Notes: generated by a model from the letters alone, not told the origin. Counted from the stretch's first letter, positions 17,833 through 27,621 are shown. The stretch is DNA of 54,521 nucleotides from Lentimicrobium sp. L6 (GCF_013166655.1 NZ_JABKCA010000030.1:1-54521), one strand, 5' to 3'. Program-made: numbers and translations.

Positions 17833-19683
17833 TTAGGCCACAGCATCATCCACAATCTCATTTTCTTCCACCTTCAAGTTGTCGATAATAAATTCTTGTC
17901 GATCAGGAGTATTCTTACCCATATAAAACTGAAGGAGGTTGGTTACCGCAGAATCCTTTTTCAGAATAACTGGATCTAATCTAATATCATTGCCAATAAA
18001 GTATTTAAATTCATCAGGAGAAATCTCACCTAATCCTTTAAATCGAGTGATTTCTGGTTTTCCTCGCAACTTCTCTATGGCTTTTTTCCTTTCCTCATCG
18101 GAATAGCAATAATAGGTTTTCTTTTTATTACGAACACGGAATAGAGGAGTCTGCAGGATATAAAGATGACCACGTTTAATCAGGTCAGGATAGAACTGCA
18201 AGAAAAAGGTGAGTAAAAGGAGTCGGATGTGCATTCCATCTACATCGGCATCAGTAGCGATTACGATATTATTATATCGTAGATTATCCATGTCTTCATC
18301 AATATTTAAAGCTGCCTGCAGCAAATTAAATTCTTCATTCTGATAAACAATCTTCTTACTCAAACCGTAGCTGTTCAATGGCTTTCCTTTCAAACTAAAA
18401 ACCGCTTGAGTATTCACATCACGGGATTTTGTAATTGAACCACTCGCCGAATCTCCCTCTGTAATAAACAAAGTAGATTCTAGGCGACGTTCGTGTTTAC
18501 TACTCAACTGAACCCTACAATCTCTCAATTTCTTATTATGCAAACTGGTTTTCTTGGCACTGTCTTTTACCAGCTTTTTAATACCAGCCATCTCCTTACG
18601 CTCTTTCTGATTTTGCATAATCTTATTCAGAAGGGCTTCTGCTGTTTCTGGGTTTTTGTGAAGATAGTTATCCAAGTTAACCTTCACCAAATCGTTAATA
18701 AAATTACGTACCGTTTGCCCATCGGGCTCCATATACTGGCTCCCCAGTTTGGTTTTGGTCTGCGATTCAAAAACAGGCTCTTGAACTTTCAAACTTAATG
18801 CAGCAACAATTGAAGTTCTGATATCGCTTGGCTCAAAAGTTTTATTATAAAATTCTCTGATGGTTTTTACTATGCTTTCTCTAAATGCATTTTGGTGGGT
18901 TCCACCTTGAGTGGTATGCTGACCATTTACAAAAGAATAATACTCTTCACCATATTGACGAGCATGGGTAAAAGCAAATTCAAAATCCTCAAATTTCATG
19001 TGAATAATGGGATAACATAAAGTGGCATCCAATTCATTTTGTAAAAGGTCTAGGAGCCCATTTTTTGCGACAAACTTGCTCCCATTAAAACTAATGGTTA
19101 AACCATTATTGAGGTAGGCATAATTCCAGAGCATCTTTTCAATATAGTCACTGATATATCTGAAATTTCCAAATAGATTAGTATCTGGGATAAATGTAAT
19201 TTTAGTACCTGGTTTTTCTTCACTATCCTCTATTTCTCTATCTTCAATTAATTCTCCACGATGAAATACCGATATTTTCGTTTTTCCTTCGCGAATAGAC
19301 TGGACTTCGAAATAAGAAGACATGGCATTTACAGCCTTGGTTCCAACACCATTGAGTCCAACAGCCTTTTTAAAGACTTTACTATCATACTTGGCTCCAG
19401 TATTAATCTTAGAAACACAAGCATTCACCATTCCTAGAGGAATTCCACGGCCATGATCACGAACCATTACTTTTCGGTCCTGTATCTCCACCTCGATATG
19501 CCTACCATTTCCCATGACAAATTCATCGATGGAGTTATCAAGTATTTCCTTAAGTAAAACATAAATACCATCATCGTGGGCAGAACCATCTCCAAGCTTA
19601 CCAATATACATTCCGGGTCTGAGTCGGATATGCTCTTTCCAATCGAGTGATTTTATACTAGATTCATTATAGTTTTCAGACAT
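17833..19683 (-). CDS. parE: DNA topoisomerase IV subunit B
   Basis: This is the ATPase subunit of a type IIA topoisomerase. The GHKL ATPase has [16 protein letters not shown] and [14 protein letters not shown] in the first 130 residues. The TOPRIM domain has [11 protein letters not shown] and [10 protein letters not shown]. At 616 aa it is the short ParE-type length and lacks the longer GyrB C-terminus. The start is ATG 19683; the longer frame opens with TTG 19701, inside a -7 box. parC is commonly adjacent, but here the next leftward gene is mvaD, so parC must lie elsewhere. A GyrB paralogue assignment is possible but less likely. Confidence 0.92.
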   Translation of the reverse strand: MSENYNESSIKSLDWKEHIRLRPGMYIGKLGDGSAHDDGIYVLLKEILDNSIDEFVMGNGRHIEVEIQDRKVMVRDHGRGIPLGMVNACVSKINTGAKYDSKVFKKAVGLNGVGTKAVNAMSSYFEVQSIREGKTKISVFHRGELIEDREIEDSEEKPGTKITFIPDTNLFGNFRYISDYIEKMLWNYAYLNNGLTISFNGSKFVAKNGLLDLLQNELDATLCYPIIHMKFEDFEFAFTHARQYGEEYYSFVNGQHTTQGGTHQNAFRESIVKTIREFYNKTFEPSDIRTSIVAALSLKVQEPVFESQTKTKLGSQYMEPDGQTVRNFINDLVKVNLDNYLHKNPETAEALLNKIMQNQKERKEMAGIKKLVKDSAKKTSLHNKKLRDCRVQLSSKHERRLESTLFITEGDSASGSITKSRDVNTQAVFSLKGKPLNSYGLSKKIVYQNEEFNLLQAALNIDEDMDNLRYNNIVIATDADVDGMHIRLLLLTFFLQFYPDLIKRGHLYILQTPLFRVRNKKKTYYCYSDEERKKAIEKLRGKPEITRFKGLGEISPDEFKYFIGNDIRLDPVILKKDSAVTNLLQFYMGKNTPDRQEFIIDNLKVEENEIVDDAVA

Positions 19684-19698
19684 CGCAAAAAATTTAGG

Positions 19699-19706
19699 CA
19701 AAAATA
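19699..19706 (-). promoter_or_regulatory. -7 box TATTTTTG for parE
   Basis: The minus strand reads TATTTTTG with 15 nt to ATG 19683. It sits at the start of the 247-bp spacer shared with divergent purC. Confidence 0.5.
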
Positions 19707-19895
19707 GCGGAAAGTATTGATATTGCTATCCTTTAAAAGGAAAACTTACAAACATAATCTGTTGAAAACGAATATTTATAGCAAATTTAACAGGAAATCA
19801 AGAATCGCTACACCACTTCAAACACCATAAAATATTTAGTTAAAATTTAACGCTCTGATTTTTAAAAAAAACACCATTATTTGAGTGGAATCCAT

Positions 19896-19903
19896 TATTT
19901 TTG
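19896..19903 (+). promoter_or_regulatory. -7 box TATTTTTG for purC
   Basis: TATTTTTG matches the -7 consensus and ends 27 nt before ATG 19931. It includes the TTG at which the longest purC frame opens, so that TTG is not the start. Confidence 0.5.
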
Positions 19904-19930
19904 CCAAAACAAAATCAAGCAAAAAAAACT

Positions 19931-20872
19931 ATGAACACCATCATTCAATCAGATTTCAATTTCCCAGGTCAAACAAAGGTTTACAAAGGCAAAGTCAGAG
20001 ATGTATATTCTATTGGCGAAGATATTTTAGTGATGCTAGCTAGCGACCGTATTTCGGCCTTCGATGTGGTATTACCAAAGGGCATTCCTTACAAAGGTCA
20101 AGTATTAAACCAAATTGCTTCTAAGTTTTTAGATGCAACTGCTGACATCGTACAGAATTGGAAAACAGCATCTCCCGATCCACAAGTAACCATAGGCGTA
20201 AAATGCGAGCCATTTCCAATCGAAATGATCATTAGAGGATACTTAACTGGAAGCAGTTGGAGAACCTATAAAAAAGGTGCTAGAGAAATTTGTGGTGTCC
20301 CCATTCCTGATGGTATGAAAGAGCATCAAGCTTTTCCAAGTCCTATCATCACCCCTACCACTAAAGCAGATATGGGATTGCATGACGAAGATATCTCTAA
20401 AGAAGAAATCTTAAAACAAGGATTGGTTAGCCCTGAAGATTACGCTTTATTGGAGAAATATACTGCTGAATTATTCCAAAGAGGTAGTGAAATTGCTGAT
20501 GAAAAAGGCTTGATTTTAGTGGATACTAAATATGAGTTCGGAAAGAAAAATGGAGAAATCTATCTAATTGATGAGATTCACACTCCAGATTCTAGCCGTT
20601 ATTTCTATAAAGATGGATATCAAGAAAGATTCGACAAGGGTGAAAACCAAAAACAATTGTCAAAAGAGTTTGTGAGAGAATGGTTAATGGAAAATGGTTT
20701 CCAAGGTCAAGAAGGACAAGCTATTCCTGAAATGACTGATGAGTTTGTTCAATCAGTTTCTGAGCGTTATATTGAGCTTTACGAAATGATTACAGGTGAG
20801 AATTTCGTAAAAGGAGATGTTAACGAGCTTTTGAATAGAGTTGAAAAGAACATCAACGATTATTTAGCCTAG
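19931..20872 (+). CDS. purC: SAICAR synthase (PurC)
   Basis: Phosphoribosylaminoimidazole-succinocarboxamide synthase joins aspartate to CAIR with ATP in purine synthesis. The N-terminal [13 protein letters not shown] and [16 protein letters not shown] are family signatures; the middle has [17 protein letters not shown] and the end [19 protein letters not shown]. At 313 aa it belongs to the longer SAICAR synthase subfamily. The start is ATG 19931, preceded by an A-rich stretch; the frame also opens at TTG 19901, within the promoter box. It is followed by an 11-bp perfect hairpin. Confidence 0.96.
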   Translation: MNTIIQSDFNFPGQTKVYKGKVRDVYSIGEDILVMLASDRISAFDVVLPKGIPYKGQVLNQIASKFLDATADIVQNWKTASPDPQVTIGVKCEPFPIEMIIRGYLTGSSWRTYKKGAREICGVPIPDGMKEHQAFPSPIITPTTKADMGLHDEDISKEEILKQGLVSPEDYALLEKYTAELFQRGSEIADEKGLILVDTKYEFGKKNGEIYLIDEIHTPDSSRYFYKDGYQERFDKGENQKQLSKEFVREWLMENGFQGQEGQAIPEMTDEFVQSVSERYIELYEMITGENFVKGDVNELLNRVEKNINDYLA

Positions 20873-20892
20873 AGCTTAATCATTTTACAATA

Positions 20893-20928
20893 ACAGAGGT
20901 GAGGTTTTAAACAAAATCTCACCTCTGT
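20893..20928 (+). terminator. Perfect 11-bp hairpin after purC
   Basis: ACAGAGGTGAG (20893-20903) pairs perfectly with CTCACCTCTGT (20918-20928). No T-run follows, so it may act as a terminator on its own or as an mRNA 3'-end stabiliser. Confidence 0.55.
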
Positions 20929-20951
20929 ACGTTTGATACCAATATTATTTC

Positions 20952-20959
20952 TATATTTG
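20952..20959 (+). promoter_or_regulatory. -7 box TATATTTG for the lipoprotein array
   Basis: TATATTTG, with TTTG at 20932-20935 upstream (16-bp spacer, a little short for -33), 25 nt before ATG 20985. This is the best two-part promoter candidate in the window. Confidence 0.5.
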
Positions 20960-20984
20960 AGCTGCCATAAACCCATACCGGCTC

Positions 20985-21968
20985 ATGAAAAATTATTTCT
21001 ATATTATTTTTCTTGCAATATTATTCTGCACTTCCTGCAGTAAAGGAATTAGATTCTTAGAGGATTACAAAGAGAAAGTTATTGTATACGGTCTCATTGA
21101 TCCATGCGACAGTATCAGCTACATCCGTATCGAGAGAGCCTTTTTCTCAGAAGGAAACATTCTTGAAGACGCACAAGTTCAAGACTCCAATCAATTCACT
21201 TATAAATTAGATGTAAAACTCAAACAGGGTAATAAAACCATTACTTTTGATACCATAACTATCTTCAATAAAGAAGGTGGAATATTTTATGCTCCAAAAA
21301 TGCTATTATATCATGCGGTAACTAAAGATTTACTCAACACCACTGACTCCCTATATTTAGAGATCTTCAATCCAAAAACAAAAGAATTTACCACTTCTTC
21401 AACTATTTTACATGATGGAGATTTAATAGATTTTGTTTATCCGGTCATATCTATTGCATTTGAGCATCAGTATTATATCCAATTTGAAAGCCTACCCAAT
21501 ACAAGGTATTACACATTAGATCTTAGATTTCATTATATGGAACAAACCCCTGGAGACAATAGCTCAAGAAGGTATGATTCTATTGACTGGACCTTCGACC
21601 CCTATTTTACTCAAAATTCAGATGGAGGAGAGCAAGTAAAGTTCTATCAATGGGGAGAGACTTTTTACGATTTAGTAGTGGAACAAGTGGGACCTACAGA
21701 AGTACTTGATAGATATTTTGGAAATGTAGAACTAAGAATAACATCAGGAGATATTGTTCTTAGAAATTATTTTGAAGCCAACAAGCCTGACCATTCAGTG
21801 ATTGGCAACCAACTACAACAATACCAATACTCAAATATAAAAAATGGTCATGGTATATTTGCTGCAAGGTCAGGAAATGGAGGAGAATACATATTACACC
21901 TTAGAACCATTAATCGTTTGAGAAACATACCAAATTTGAATTTTATTGGAGGCATTCCAAAAGATTAA
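20985..21968 (+). CDS. Paralogous lipoprotein, copy 1
   Basis: This 327-aa protein has a lipoprotein signal with CTSC at about residue 18. I do not recognise a named family with certainty; its organisation is reminiscent of DUF4249-type Bacteroidota lipoproteins. The N-terminal half has VIVYGLIDPCDSISYIRIE and AQVQDSN, then TITIFNKEGGIFYAPKM. The C-terminal half has LRFHYMEQ, then FAARS and NFIGGIPKD at the end. These blocks recur in the other three copies. It is first of three same-strand genes. A surface-anchored binding role is only inference. Confidence 0.7.
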   Translation: MKNYFYIIFLAILFCTSCSKGIRFLEDYKEKVIVYGLIDPCDSISYIRIERAFFSEGNILEDAQVQDSNQFTYKLDVKLKQGNKTITFDTITIFNKEGGIFYAPKMLLYHAVTKDLLNTTDSLYLEIFNPKTKEFTTSSTILHDGDLIDFVYPVISIAFEHQYYIQFESLPNTRYYTLDLRFHYMEQTPGDNSSRRYDSIDWTFDPYFTQNSDGGEQVKFYQWGETFYDLVVEQVGPTEVLDRYFGNVELRITSGDIVLRNYFEANKPDHSVIGNQLQQYQYSNIKNGHGIFAARSGNGGEYILHLRTINRLRNIPNLNFIGGIPKD

Positions 21969-21972
21969 AGAT

Positions 21973-22980
21973 ATGAAAAACACTAGCTATTTTACCATTG
22001 TAATATCAATATTCTTCTTAACAACAAGTTGCAATAAGGATTTCAAACTCTTTGAGGATTATAAAGACATCACCATCGCTTATGGCTTGATAAACATTGA
22101 AGATAGCATTACCTATCTTAGAATTGAAAAGGCTTTCCTAACCTATGGGGACATGTATGAATCTGCTCAAATTGCAGACTCCAATTTATTCCCTTACAAA
22201 CTAGATGTAAGAATAGAAAAAGAAAACACTGAAATTATATTCGACACCATAACCATATTCAATAAAAAGGGAGGGATATTCTATGCACCCAAAATGCAGG
22301 TGTATTACGCTGTAACTAAAGGTAAATTTGAAAATCTAGACCCTATCAAACTGGTCATTAAAAACCCAAAAACCAATGAATATGCCACTTCAGAAATAAT
22401 GATATACGATGCATCTAGACTTAAAATAATATCTCCAACTAATTATATATCCTTTGACACAAGCATCCCTGAAAAGCTTTTTATCAACTTCAACACCATT
22501 CAAAACACAAGGTTATACCAAGTGGCGATGAGACTATACTATATGGAAGTGGACCCACAAATCCCTGAAAGTTGTATTTATAAGCATATCGATTATTATC
22601 TTGAAGAGCAAATTGCCTTAACAACAGATGGAACCGAAAGGTTGAGTATTACTTATAACATAGATGCTTTGCTTGCTGCTGTATCTAACGGCATCCCATC
22701 AAGCACAACACTTGAAAGGTATTGGTCGGATGAAATGGAACTTAGCGTCAACACTGCAAATGAAGACTTCATGGCTTATCAGCAATCAACCAGTTCTGAT
22801 TATTCTATCATTATGTATCGTAAAACATACAGTAATATTGAGAATGGCTATGGATTATTCGCTTGTCGCGCCATCAAAACTAAAGTATTTCAATACGATA
22901 ATAGAGCTAAAACTAGGATCAAAAATATTGAAGGTCTTAATTTTAAAGGGAGCATAGAGGATTATGAGGATAATAATTAA
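21973..22980 (+). CDS. Paralogous lipoprotein, copy 2 (divergent C-half)
   Basis: This 335-aa lipoprotein (TTSC lipobox) starts at ATG 21973, four bases after the copy 1 stop; the longer frame opens with TTG inside copy 1. The N-half keeps the shared blocks (ITIAYGLINIEDSITYLRIE, AQIADSN, FNKKGGIFYAPKMQVYY). The C-half is much less like the others: LRLYYMEV replaces LRFHYMEQ, and the GGE...G.FY segment is missing. The end keeps NIENGYGLFACR and LNFKGSIEDYED. The spacing implies co-translation with copy 1. Confidence 0.68.
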   Translation: MKNTSYFTIVISIFFLTTSCNKDFKLFEDYKDITIAYGLINIEDSITYLRIEKAFLTYGDMYESAQIADSNLFPYKLDVRIEKENTEIIFDTITIFNKKGGIFYAPKMQVYYAVTKGKFENLDPIKLVIKNPKTNEYATSEIMIYDASRLKIISPTNYISFDTSIPEKLFINFNTIQNTRLYQVAMRLYYMEVDPQIPESCIYKHIDYYLEEQIALTTDGTERLSITYNIDALLAAVSNGIPSSTTLERYWSDEMELSVNTANEDFMAYQQSTSSDYSIIMYRKTYSNIENGYGLFACRAIKTKVFQYDNRAKTRIKNIEGLNFKGSIEDYEDNN

Positions 22981-23058
22981 TGATCTAATAAATTAACAAC
23001 CCGATCGTGGCAACCAAATCATCCTTTTTCACGTTAAAATAATTATATTGCATAATCA

Positions 23059-24045
23059 ATGATGGGAAATATATCACATAGAATTCTTATTTCAATATTA
23101 GTCATTTCACTATTCAGCAATTGTAGTAAGGATATTGATATGATGGATGATTATCAAGATACTACAATTGTATACGGATTACTGAGCCCTAATGACAGCA
23201 TAACTTATATAAGAATTCAAAAAGGATACCTATCCGAAGGAGACATTCTTGAAGCTGCTCAAGTTCAAGACTCCATTGAATACCCTTATAAACTGGACGT
23301 AAAACTCAAGTCTGGCTCCAATACAATTATATTTGATACCCTTACCCTTTTCAATAAAGAAGATGGAATTTTTAGTGCTCCAAAAACCAGAGTGTATTAT
23401 GCCCTTACTAAAGGCTTATTAAACACTAGAGAATATACCCTTCTCGAAATCAACAATCCCAAACTTAATAAACAAGTGAGCTCATCCTCCATCCTCCACA
23501 ATAGCAATAACATAGAATATTCGGAACCCATATACAACATCGATTTTGAGGATGATGAACTTATAGAATTTGAGACTCAGAAAAACGCTCGGATATATGA
23601 CTTCACCTTAAGATTCCACTATATGGAGCAAGATGTAAACGATACGAGTACTAGAGAATATCTATACATAGATTGGGGATTTCCAAGAACGATTACCAGG
23701 GATATTCTTGGCGGTGAAACCATTCAGCATTTTATTGCTGGACAAAGTTTCTACCCTTTTTTAACTAGCCACATTGAAGAAACCTCCACCAAGCAAAGAT
23801 ATTATGGGAAAATAGAATTAATGATCAGTTCCATTGACAATACATACCATACCTATTTAGAAGCCAATAGCCAAGAAGGTTCAATGGTTATGGAAGAACC
23901 ACTATTCACAAATATCAATAACGGATTGGGAGTTTTTGCAGCCCGATCAAATGGCTCTAGGTTTTTCAACATGAGCGTTTATTCAAAATTTCATATCAAG
24001 AGAGTACCAGGGCTAAATTTTGTAGACGGAATACCAGAAGATTAA
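23059..24045 (+). CDS. Paralogous lipoprotein, copy 3
   Basis: This 328-aa lipoprotein has lipobox FSNC. It carries the family blocks TTIVYGLLSPNDSITYIRI, AQVQDSIEYPYKLDVKL, FNKEDGIFSAPKTRVYYALT, LRFHYMEQDVNDTSTREY and YYGKIELMIS, ending LNFVDGIPED. N-terminal half details (AQVQDS, LLNT) are closest to copy 1. It lies 78 nt after copy 2, with two adjacent ATGs at 23059 and 23062. The next gene is an opposite-strand histidine kinase, which interrupts the array. Function unknown. Confidence 0.68.
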   Translation: MMGNISHRILISILVISLFSNCSKDIDMMDDYQDTTIVYGLLSPNDSITYIRIQKGYLSEGDILEAAQVQDSIEYPYKLDVKLKSGSNTIIFDTLTLFNKEDGIFSAPKTRVYYALTKGLLNTREYTLLEINNPKLNKQVSSSSILHNSNNIEYSEPIYNIDFEDDELIEFETQKNARIYDFTLRFHYMEQDVNDTSTREYLYIDWGFPRTITRDILGGETIQHFIAGQSFYPFLTSHIEETSTKQRYYGKIELMISSIDNTYHTYLEANSQEGSMVMEEPLFTNINNGLGVFAARSNGSRFFNMSVYSKFHIKRVPGLNFVDGIPED

Positions 24046-24109
24046 GTTTTGTATTTATTGGCCACAAAAAACCATAAAAAAATATTTAAATTAAAAATCG
24101 ATAGCCATT

Positions 24110-25888
24110 TCATTTATTTATAGGTAAAACAACTTTAAAATGACTCCCTCCTATTATGCCTTCTGCCATATTTTCTTTGTGGCTTTCTACCAAAATTCTT
24201 CCTCCTAGTTTATCTATAAACTCTTTACAAAGAACCAACCCAAGTCCTGAACCTTTTTCATCAGATGTTCCTGAAGTGCTAATATCAACAGATAGATCGA
24301 ATAGCTTTTTAAGCTTTTCGTTGTCAATTCCTACTCCATTATCTGAAACTAAGATTTCAACACAACCTTGATTTGATTCAACAGAAACATCAATATTTCC
24401 TCCTGGGTTTGTAAACTTCATAGCGTTAGAAATTAGGTTTCGCAATATGGTCTTAAGCATATTTTCATCTGAATAAATCTCAACATCCATTGCTTGAATA
24501 TGATTTAAAGATATACTCTTAATTTTCGCCAATGAGTAGGATGATTTTAAAATAGTTTGGATAATCGGTGATAGATGAAGTATTTTGGGATTAAATTTAA
24601 TTTGTCCGGTTTGTGATTTTGTCCAGTTCAATAAGTTATCAAGTAAGATAAGGGTTTCTCGAGCTGATGAGTTAATATAACTTAAATATTTCTCAGTTTT
24701 ATCGACATCAAATTCCTTTAGATATTCTATTAATAGTCCCGATGATCCCAAAATAATATTAAAAGGGCTTTTTAAATCATGAGCAATAATTGAAAAAAGT
24801 TTGTTTTTGGTTGCATTAAGCTCTCTCAGTTTGGCTTCACTTTCCTTTATCTCTTTTTCTGATTGTTTTCGATCTGTAATATCTCTAACGCTTACTATAA
24901 CTTCATTTTGATTTAAACTAGAAAACTTAGCATCGAAATGTTTCAATTCGCCCATAAGCAGCTGATACTCCATTTGTGATTCCCCATCATATATCGCTTC
25001 ACTTATTTTTTTTAGCATCTTAGCTGCCAACTCAGGTTCGAATATATCTGACAACAATTTATTAATAAATTTTTCAGATTTTAAAAATAATTTATCATTC
25101 TTATTTTCTTGATAATAATCAATAAATTTACCTTTATTATCAAAATGAAAAAGAAAATCGGGAATAGTTTTCAAAATGGCCTTAAGCTTTTCTTCACTCT
25201 CTTGCAAGGCCAACTCCGATTTCCTATGACCTTCAACTTCATCCTGTAATTGTTGGGTTCTTTTTACTACAATCTCCTCCAAGCTCTCATGAACTTTCAT
25301 TAGTTCTTCTTTAGCTTTTATTAACTCCTTATTTTGATTGGTAATCTTTTTATAATGCTCTGCAATTGTTGTGACTTCCTTAGGTACTTTATGTTCAAAG
25401 GTTTGTAGTAAAAACAAATCATTTTCAATAATATCTCTAAAATGTTTACCTAATTTTATGAAATTACCATTAAACTTATTTTCCTTATTATCAAAAACAG
25501 AAATCGTCCCGAAATTAATGCCATTCGGATAATTTATTGAAAACCCTAGGTAGGAAATCATTCCTAGTTTCAAATTAGGATTCTCGCTCCATTCTTTATC
25601 TTTTAATGCATTAGAGATTATTAGTTCCTTTTTGCTTTTAAGGTCTCTTTCACAATAAAAACCAGCAGCCATTTTTTCTTTATCTCCTATTTGGTATGGG
25701 TTATTTTCTGTTCTACTGGCTATAAAAACTTCCATGTACTTCCGCCCTGTTTTCATAATGAGAACAGATGGAACATCAATAGAATAGGCTAACAAATCGA
25801 CTAGCTCTTGCCATTTATTAATTATCCAATCAGGCACATCAGAAGTATTATTATTTGTTTTGTTCAAAATATTCTGTTTATCTTTCAA
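24110..25888 (-). CDS. Cytoplasmic GAF-PAS hybrid sensor histidine kinase (no receiver)
   Basis: This 592-aa kinase lacks membrane helices. A GAF-like domain (about 10-165), a coiled-coil linker, and a PAS domain (about 228-345) precede HisKA with the phospho-acceptor H370 in IAHDLKSPFN. The HATPase domain has NLISNAMKFTNP, DNGVGID and GSGLGLVLCKEFIDKLGG. There is no receiver or response-regulator gene next to it. The only start in frame near the N-terminus is TTG 25888. It sits on the opposite strand inside the lipoprotein array and next to the MITE-like element, suggesting insertion. The partner and signal are unknown. Confidence 0.9.
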   Translation of the reverse strand: MKDKQNILNKTNNNTSDVPDWIINKWQELVDLLAYSIDVPSVLIMKTGRKYMEVFIASRTENNPYQIGDKEKMAAGFYCERDLKSKKELIISNALKDKEWSENPNLKLGMISYLGFSINYPNGINFGTISVFDNKENKFNGNFIKLGKHFRDIIENDLFLLQTFEHKVPKEVTTIAEHYKKITNQNKELIKAKEELMKVHESLEEIVVKRTQQLQDEVEGHRKSELALQESEEKLKAILKTIPDFLFHFDNKGKFIDYYQENKNDKLFLKSEKFINKLLSDIFEPELAAKMLKKISEAIYDGESQMEYQLLMGELKHFDAKFSSLNQNEVIVSVRDITDRKQSEKEIKESEAKLRELNATKNKLFSIIAHDLKSPFNIILGSSGLLIEYLKEFDVDKTEKYLSYINSSARETLILLDNLLNWTKSQTGQIKFNPKILHLSPIIQTILKSSYSLAKIKSISLNHIQAMDVEIYSDENMLKTILRNLISNAMKFTNPGGNIDVSVESNQGCVEILVSDNGVGIDNEKLKKLFDLSVDISTSGTSDEKGSGLGLVLCKEFIDKLGGRILVESHKENMAEGIIGGSHFKVVLPINK

Positions 25889-25960
25889 TAAATATTTCTT
25901 AACCGAAATAAGTCTTTAGGGTAAATATAAGAATAATTATGAGAAATTTGGCTATTTCTC

Positions 25961-26168
25961 ATTTTGATGCCAGGGCAAACGCGTACTTATATTTTTCTAA
26001 TTATCTTTAACAAAGCTAACGCGGATTTGGTGTGATTTAAATACATTCCATAATGTTAATATTTTCGCACGGAAAACATTTCCGCGCTAGCAATATACCT
26101 ATAGATTAAACTATTTTCTTCTAAATTTAGCTTTTTAACAAAGTATGCGTTTGCCCTGATTTTGATGC
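25961..26168. mobile_element. 188-bp MITE-like element with 10-bp direct repeats
   Basis: The element at 25971-26158 has 18-bp terminal inverted repeats: CAGGGCAAACGCGTACTT and, at the right end, AAGTATGCGTTTGCCCTG (one mismatch). It is flanked on each side by the perfect 10-bp direct repeat ATTTTGATGC (25961-25970, 26159-26168), as expected for a target-site duplication. It contains no gene, so it is non-autonomous. The TIR start CAGGG and 10-bp duplication recall the ISAs1 family, but this is an inference. An internal near-hairpin GCACGGAAA...TTTCCGCGC lies at about 26066-26086. Confidence 0.85.
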
Positions 26169-26334
26169 GCTGCAGTATTATCATGTATTTAAAACTAAAT
26201 ATCCCTATGCTAGATTATACCTTGGTTCATTTAAGTAAAAAGATAATTCCAATAGCTGATCAAAATGTACCAACAAATCGTTTTTGTCATTAGCCGCTTT
26301 GATTACTTATCGGGCTTATTGCAATATATCTATG

Positions 26335-26481
26335 GCTTTTAGCACCTTTTTTTATAAATAGAACAATATTATATATGTTTTATAATTGAGCTTCTAAGTA
26401 CTATCTTACACTTTTTAAAAAGTGTAGTTTATCTACCTTTTTATCAGGCTTTTACAACGATTTCTACAAATAGAACAATAT
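26335..26481. repeat. Imperfect ~35-bp direct repeat, two copies
   Basis: Both copies begin GGCTTTTA and end AAATAGAACAATAT; copies lie at about 26335-26370 and 26448-26481. The core AAATAGAACAATAT is identical. Between them is the palindrome 26407-26426. Confidence 0.55.
26407..26426. repeat. Perfect 20-bp palindrome
   Basis: TACACTTTTTAAAAAGTGTA is its own reverse complement. It could be an operator for a dimeric regulator or a hairpin. No adjacent gene pins down its role. Confidence 0.6.
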
Positions 26482-26610
26482 CCCATTTTAAAAAAGGTGT
26501 TTTCTAATGCTAAATCATTTCATCTTCTTTATTCTTCTTGGTTAATCACCTAAAATCATCAGAATCCCTTAAATATTTACTGTAAAATAAGGCCACAAAG
26601 GAAATATGTG

Positions 26611-26618
26611 TACTTTTG
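26611..26618 (+). promoter_or_regulatory. -7 box TACTTTTG for lipoprotein copy 4
   Basis: TACTTTTG matches TAnnTTTG, 25 nt before ATG 26644. It shows that copy 4 has its own promoter. Confidence 0.45.
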
Positions 26619-26643
26619 TGCAACATTACCATAATTGATAGAT

Positions 26644-27621
26644 ATGAACAGATTATACGCGATAATATTATTTCTCACCATCCCATTTATGTGGATGAGT
26701 TGCGATAAAGATGTAAAAATCCTAGATGATTTTAAAGATATTACCATAGTTTATGGGTTAATGAACCCTAACGATAGTATTAGTTATATTAGAATCGAAA
26801 GAGCCTATTTAACTAATGGAGACATTTATCAATCAGCACAAATTGCCGACTCCAACCTTTATCCATATAAATTAGATGTAAAAATAAAATCAGGAAATCA
26901 AACCATTACCTTTGATACGGTAACCATTTTTAACAAAAATGAAGGCATCTTTTACGCTCCCAAAATGCAAGTATATTATGCGGTGACTAAAGGCAAATTC
27001 AATTCTGATAACAATTATGATTTGGAAATTAGCAACCCAAAAACAGGGAGCCTTATCACTTCCACTTCAAAGTTTCACAATGGTAGTGGCTTGAGATTTG
27101 ATTACCCCAATTTCTCTATCACTTTTGAAAGCGACAAAGTAGTAGAATTTAAGAGTATCGCAAATGCGAGAACCTACCAGCTCAATCTTCGCTTTCATTA
27201 TATGGAACAAATACTAAATGACACCACCACTCGTCAATACAAATATGTAGATTGGGTTTTCCCTACTTATTCCTCACTTACCTTAACAGGTGGTGAAAAT
27301 ATGGAAGTCCCATATATTGGAGAAGAATTCTATGCTAACCTCATGAATAACATACCTCCTGCTGGAAATCTTAAACGTTATTATGGCCAAATCGAATTGA
27401 TTTTAAGTACAGCCGACGATACTTTCAATACCTATTTAGAAGTGAACAAACCCAGTTCTTCTTTAGTTATTGATCGCCCAGCTTTTACTAATATCGAAAA
27501 TGGATACGGAATTTATGCAGGAAGATCTAGTGGGGGAGGGTTCTACAGAATGAACCTTCAAACCATTAGCAAAGTAAAAACGCTTCCTGATTTGAATTTT
27601 GTAGAAGGTATTCCTGAATAA
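26644..27621 (+). CDS. Paralogous lipoprotein, copy 4 (mosaic of copies 2 and 3)
   Basis: This 325-aa lipoprotein has lipobox WMSC. The start is ATG 26644, since the longer frame opens with TTG. The N-half matches copy 2 best (AQIADSNLYPYKLDV, FYAPKMQVYYAVTKGKF), while the C-half matches copy 3 best (LRFHYMEQILNDTTTRQY, RYYGQIELILS, TYLE). It is separated from copies 1-3 by the histidine kinase and MITE, and is followed by a terminator. Function unknown; same family as above. Confidence 0.7.
   Translation: MNRLYAIILFLTIPFMWMSCDKDVKILDDFKDITIVYGLMNPNDSISYIRIERAYLTNGDIYQSAQIADSNLYPYKLDVKIKSGNQTITFDTVTIFNKNEGIFYAPKMQVYYAVTKGKFNSDNNYDLEISNPKTGSLITSTSKFHNGSGLRFDYPNFSITFESDKVVEFKSIANARTYQLNLRFHYMEQILNDTTTRQYKYVDWVFPTYSSLTLTGGENMEVPYIGEEFYANLMNNIPPAGNLKRYYGQIELILSTADDTFNTYLEVNKPSSSLVIDRPAFTNIENGYGIYAGRSSGGGFYRMNLQTISKVKTLPDLNFVEGIPE

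Larger units (their letters stand above)
25889..26643. other. 755-bp gene-free stretch with MITE and repeats
   Basis: This region holds the 188-bp MITE-like element (25971-26158) with direct repeats, a perfect 20-bp palindrome (26407-26426), and an imperfect ~35-bp direct repeat (26335-26370 and 26448-26481). I see no ORF of note. A -7 box for copy 4 lies near its right end. Confidence 0.6.

Noticed and set aside
24110-25888. Histidine kinase as part of a two-component pair with neighbours
   Set aside because: No response-regulator gene is adjacent, and the flanking lipoproteins lie on the opposite strand.
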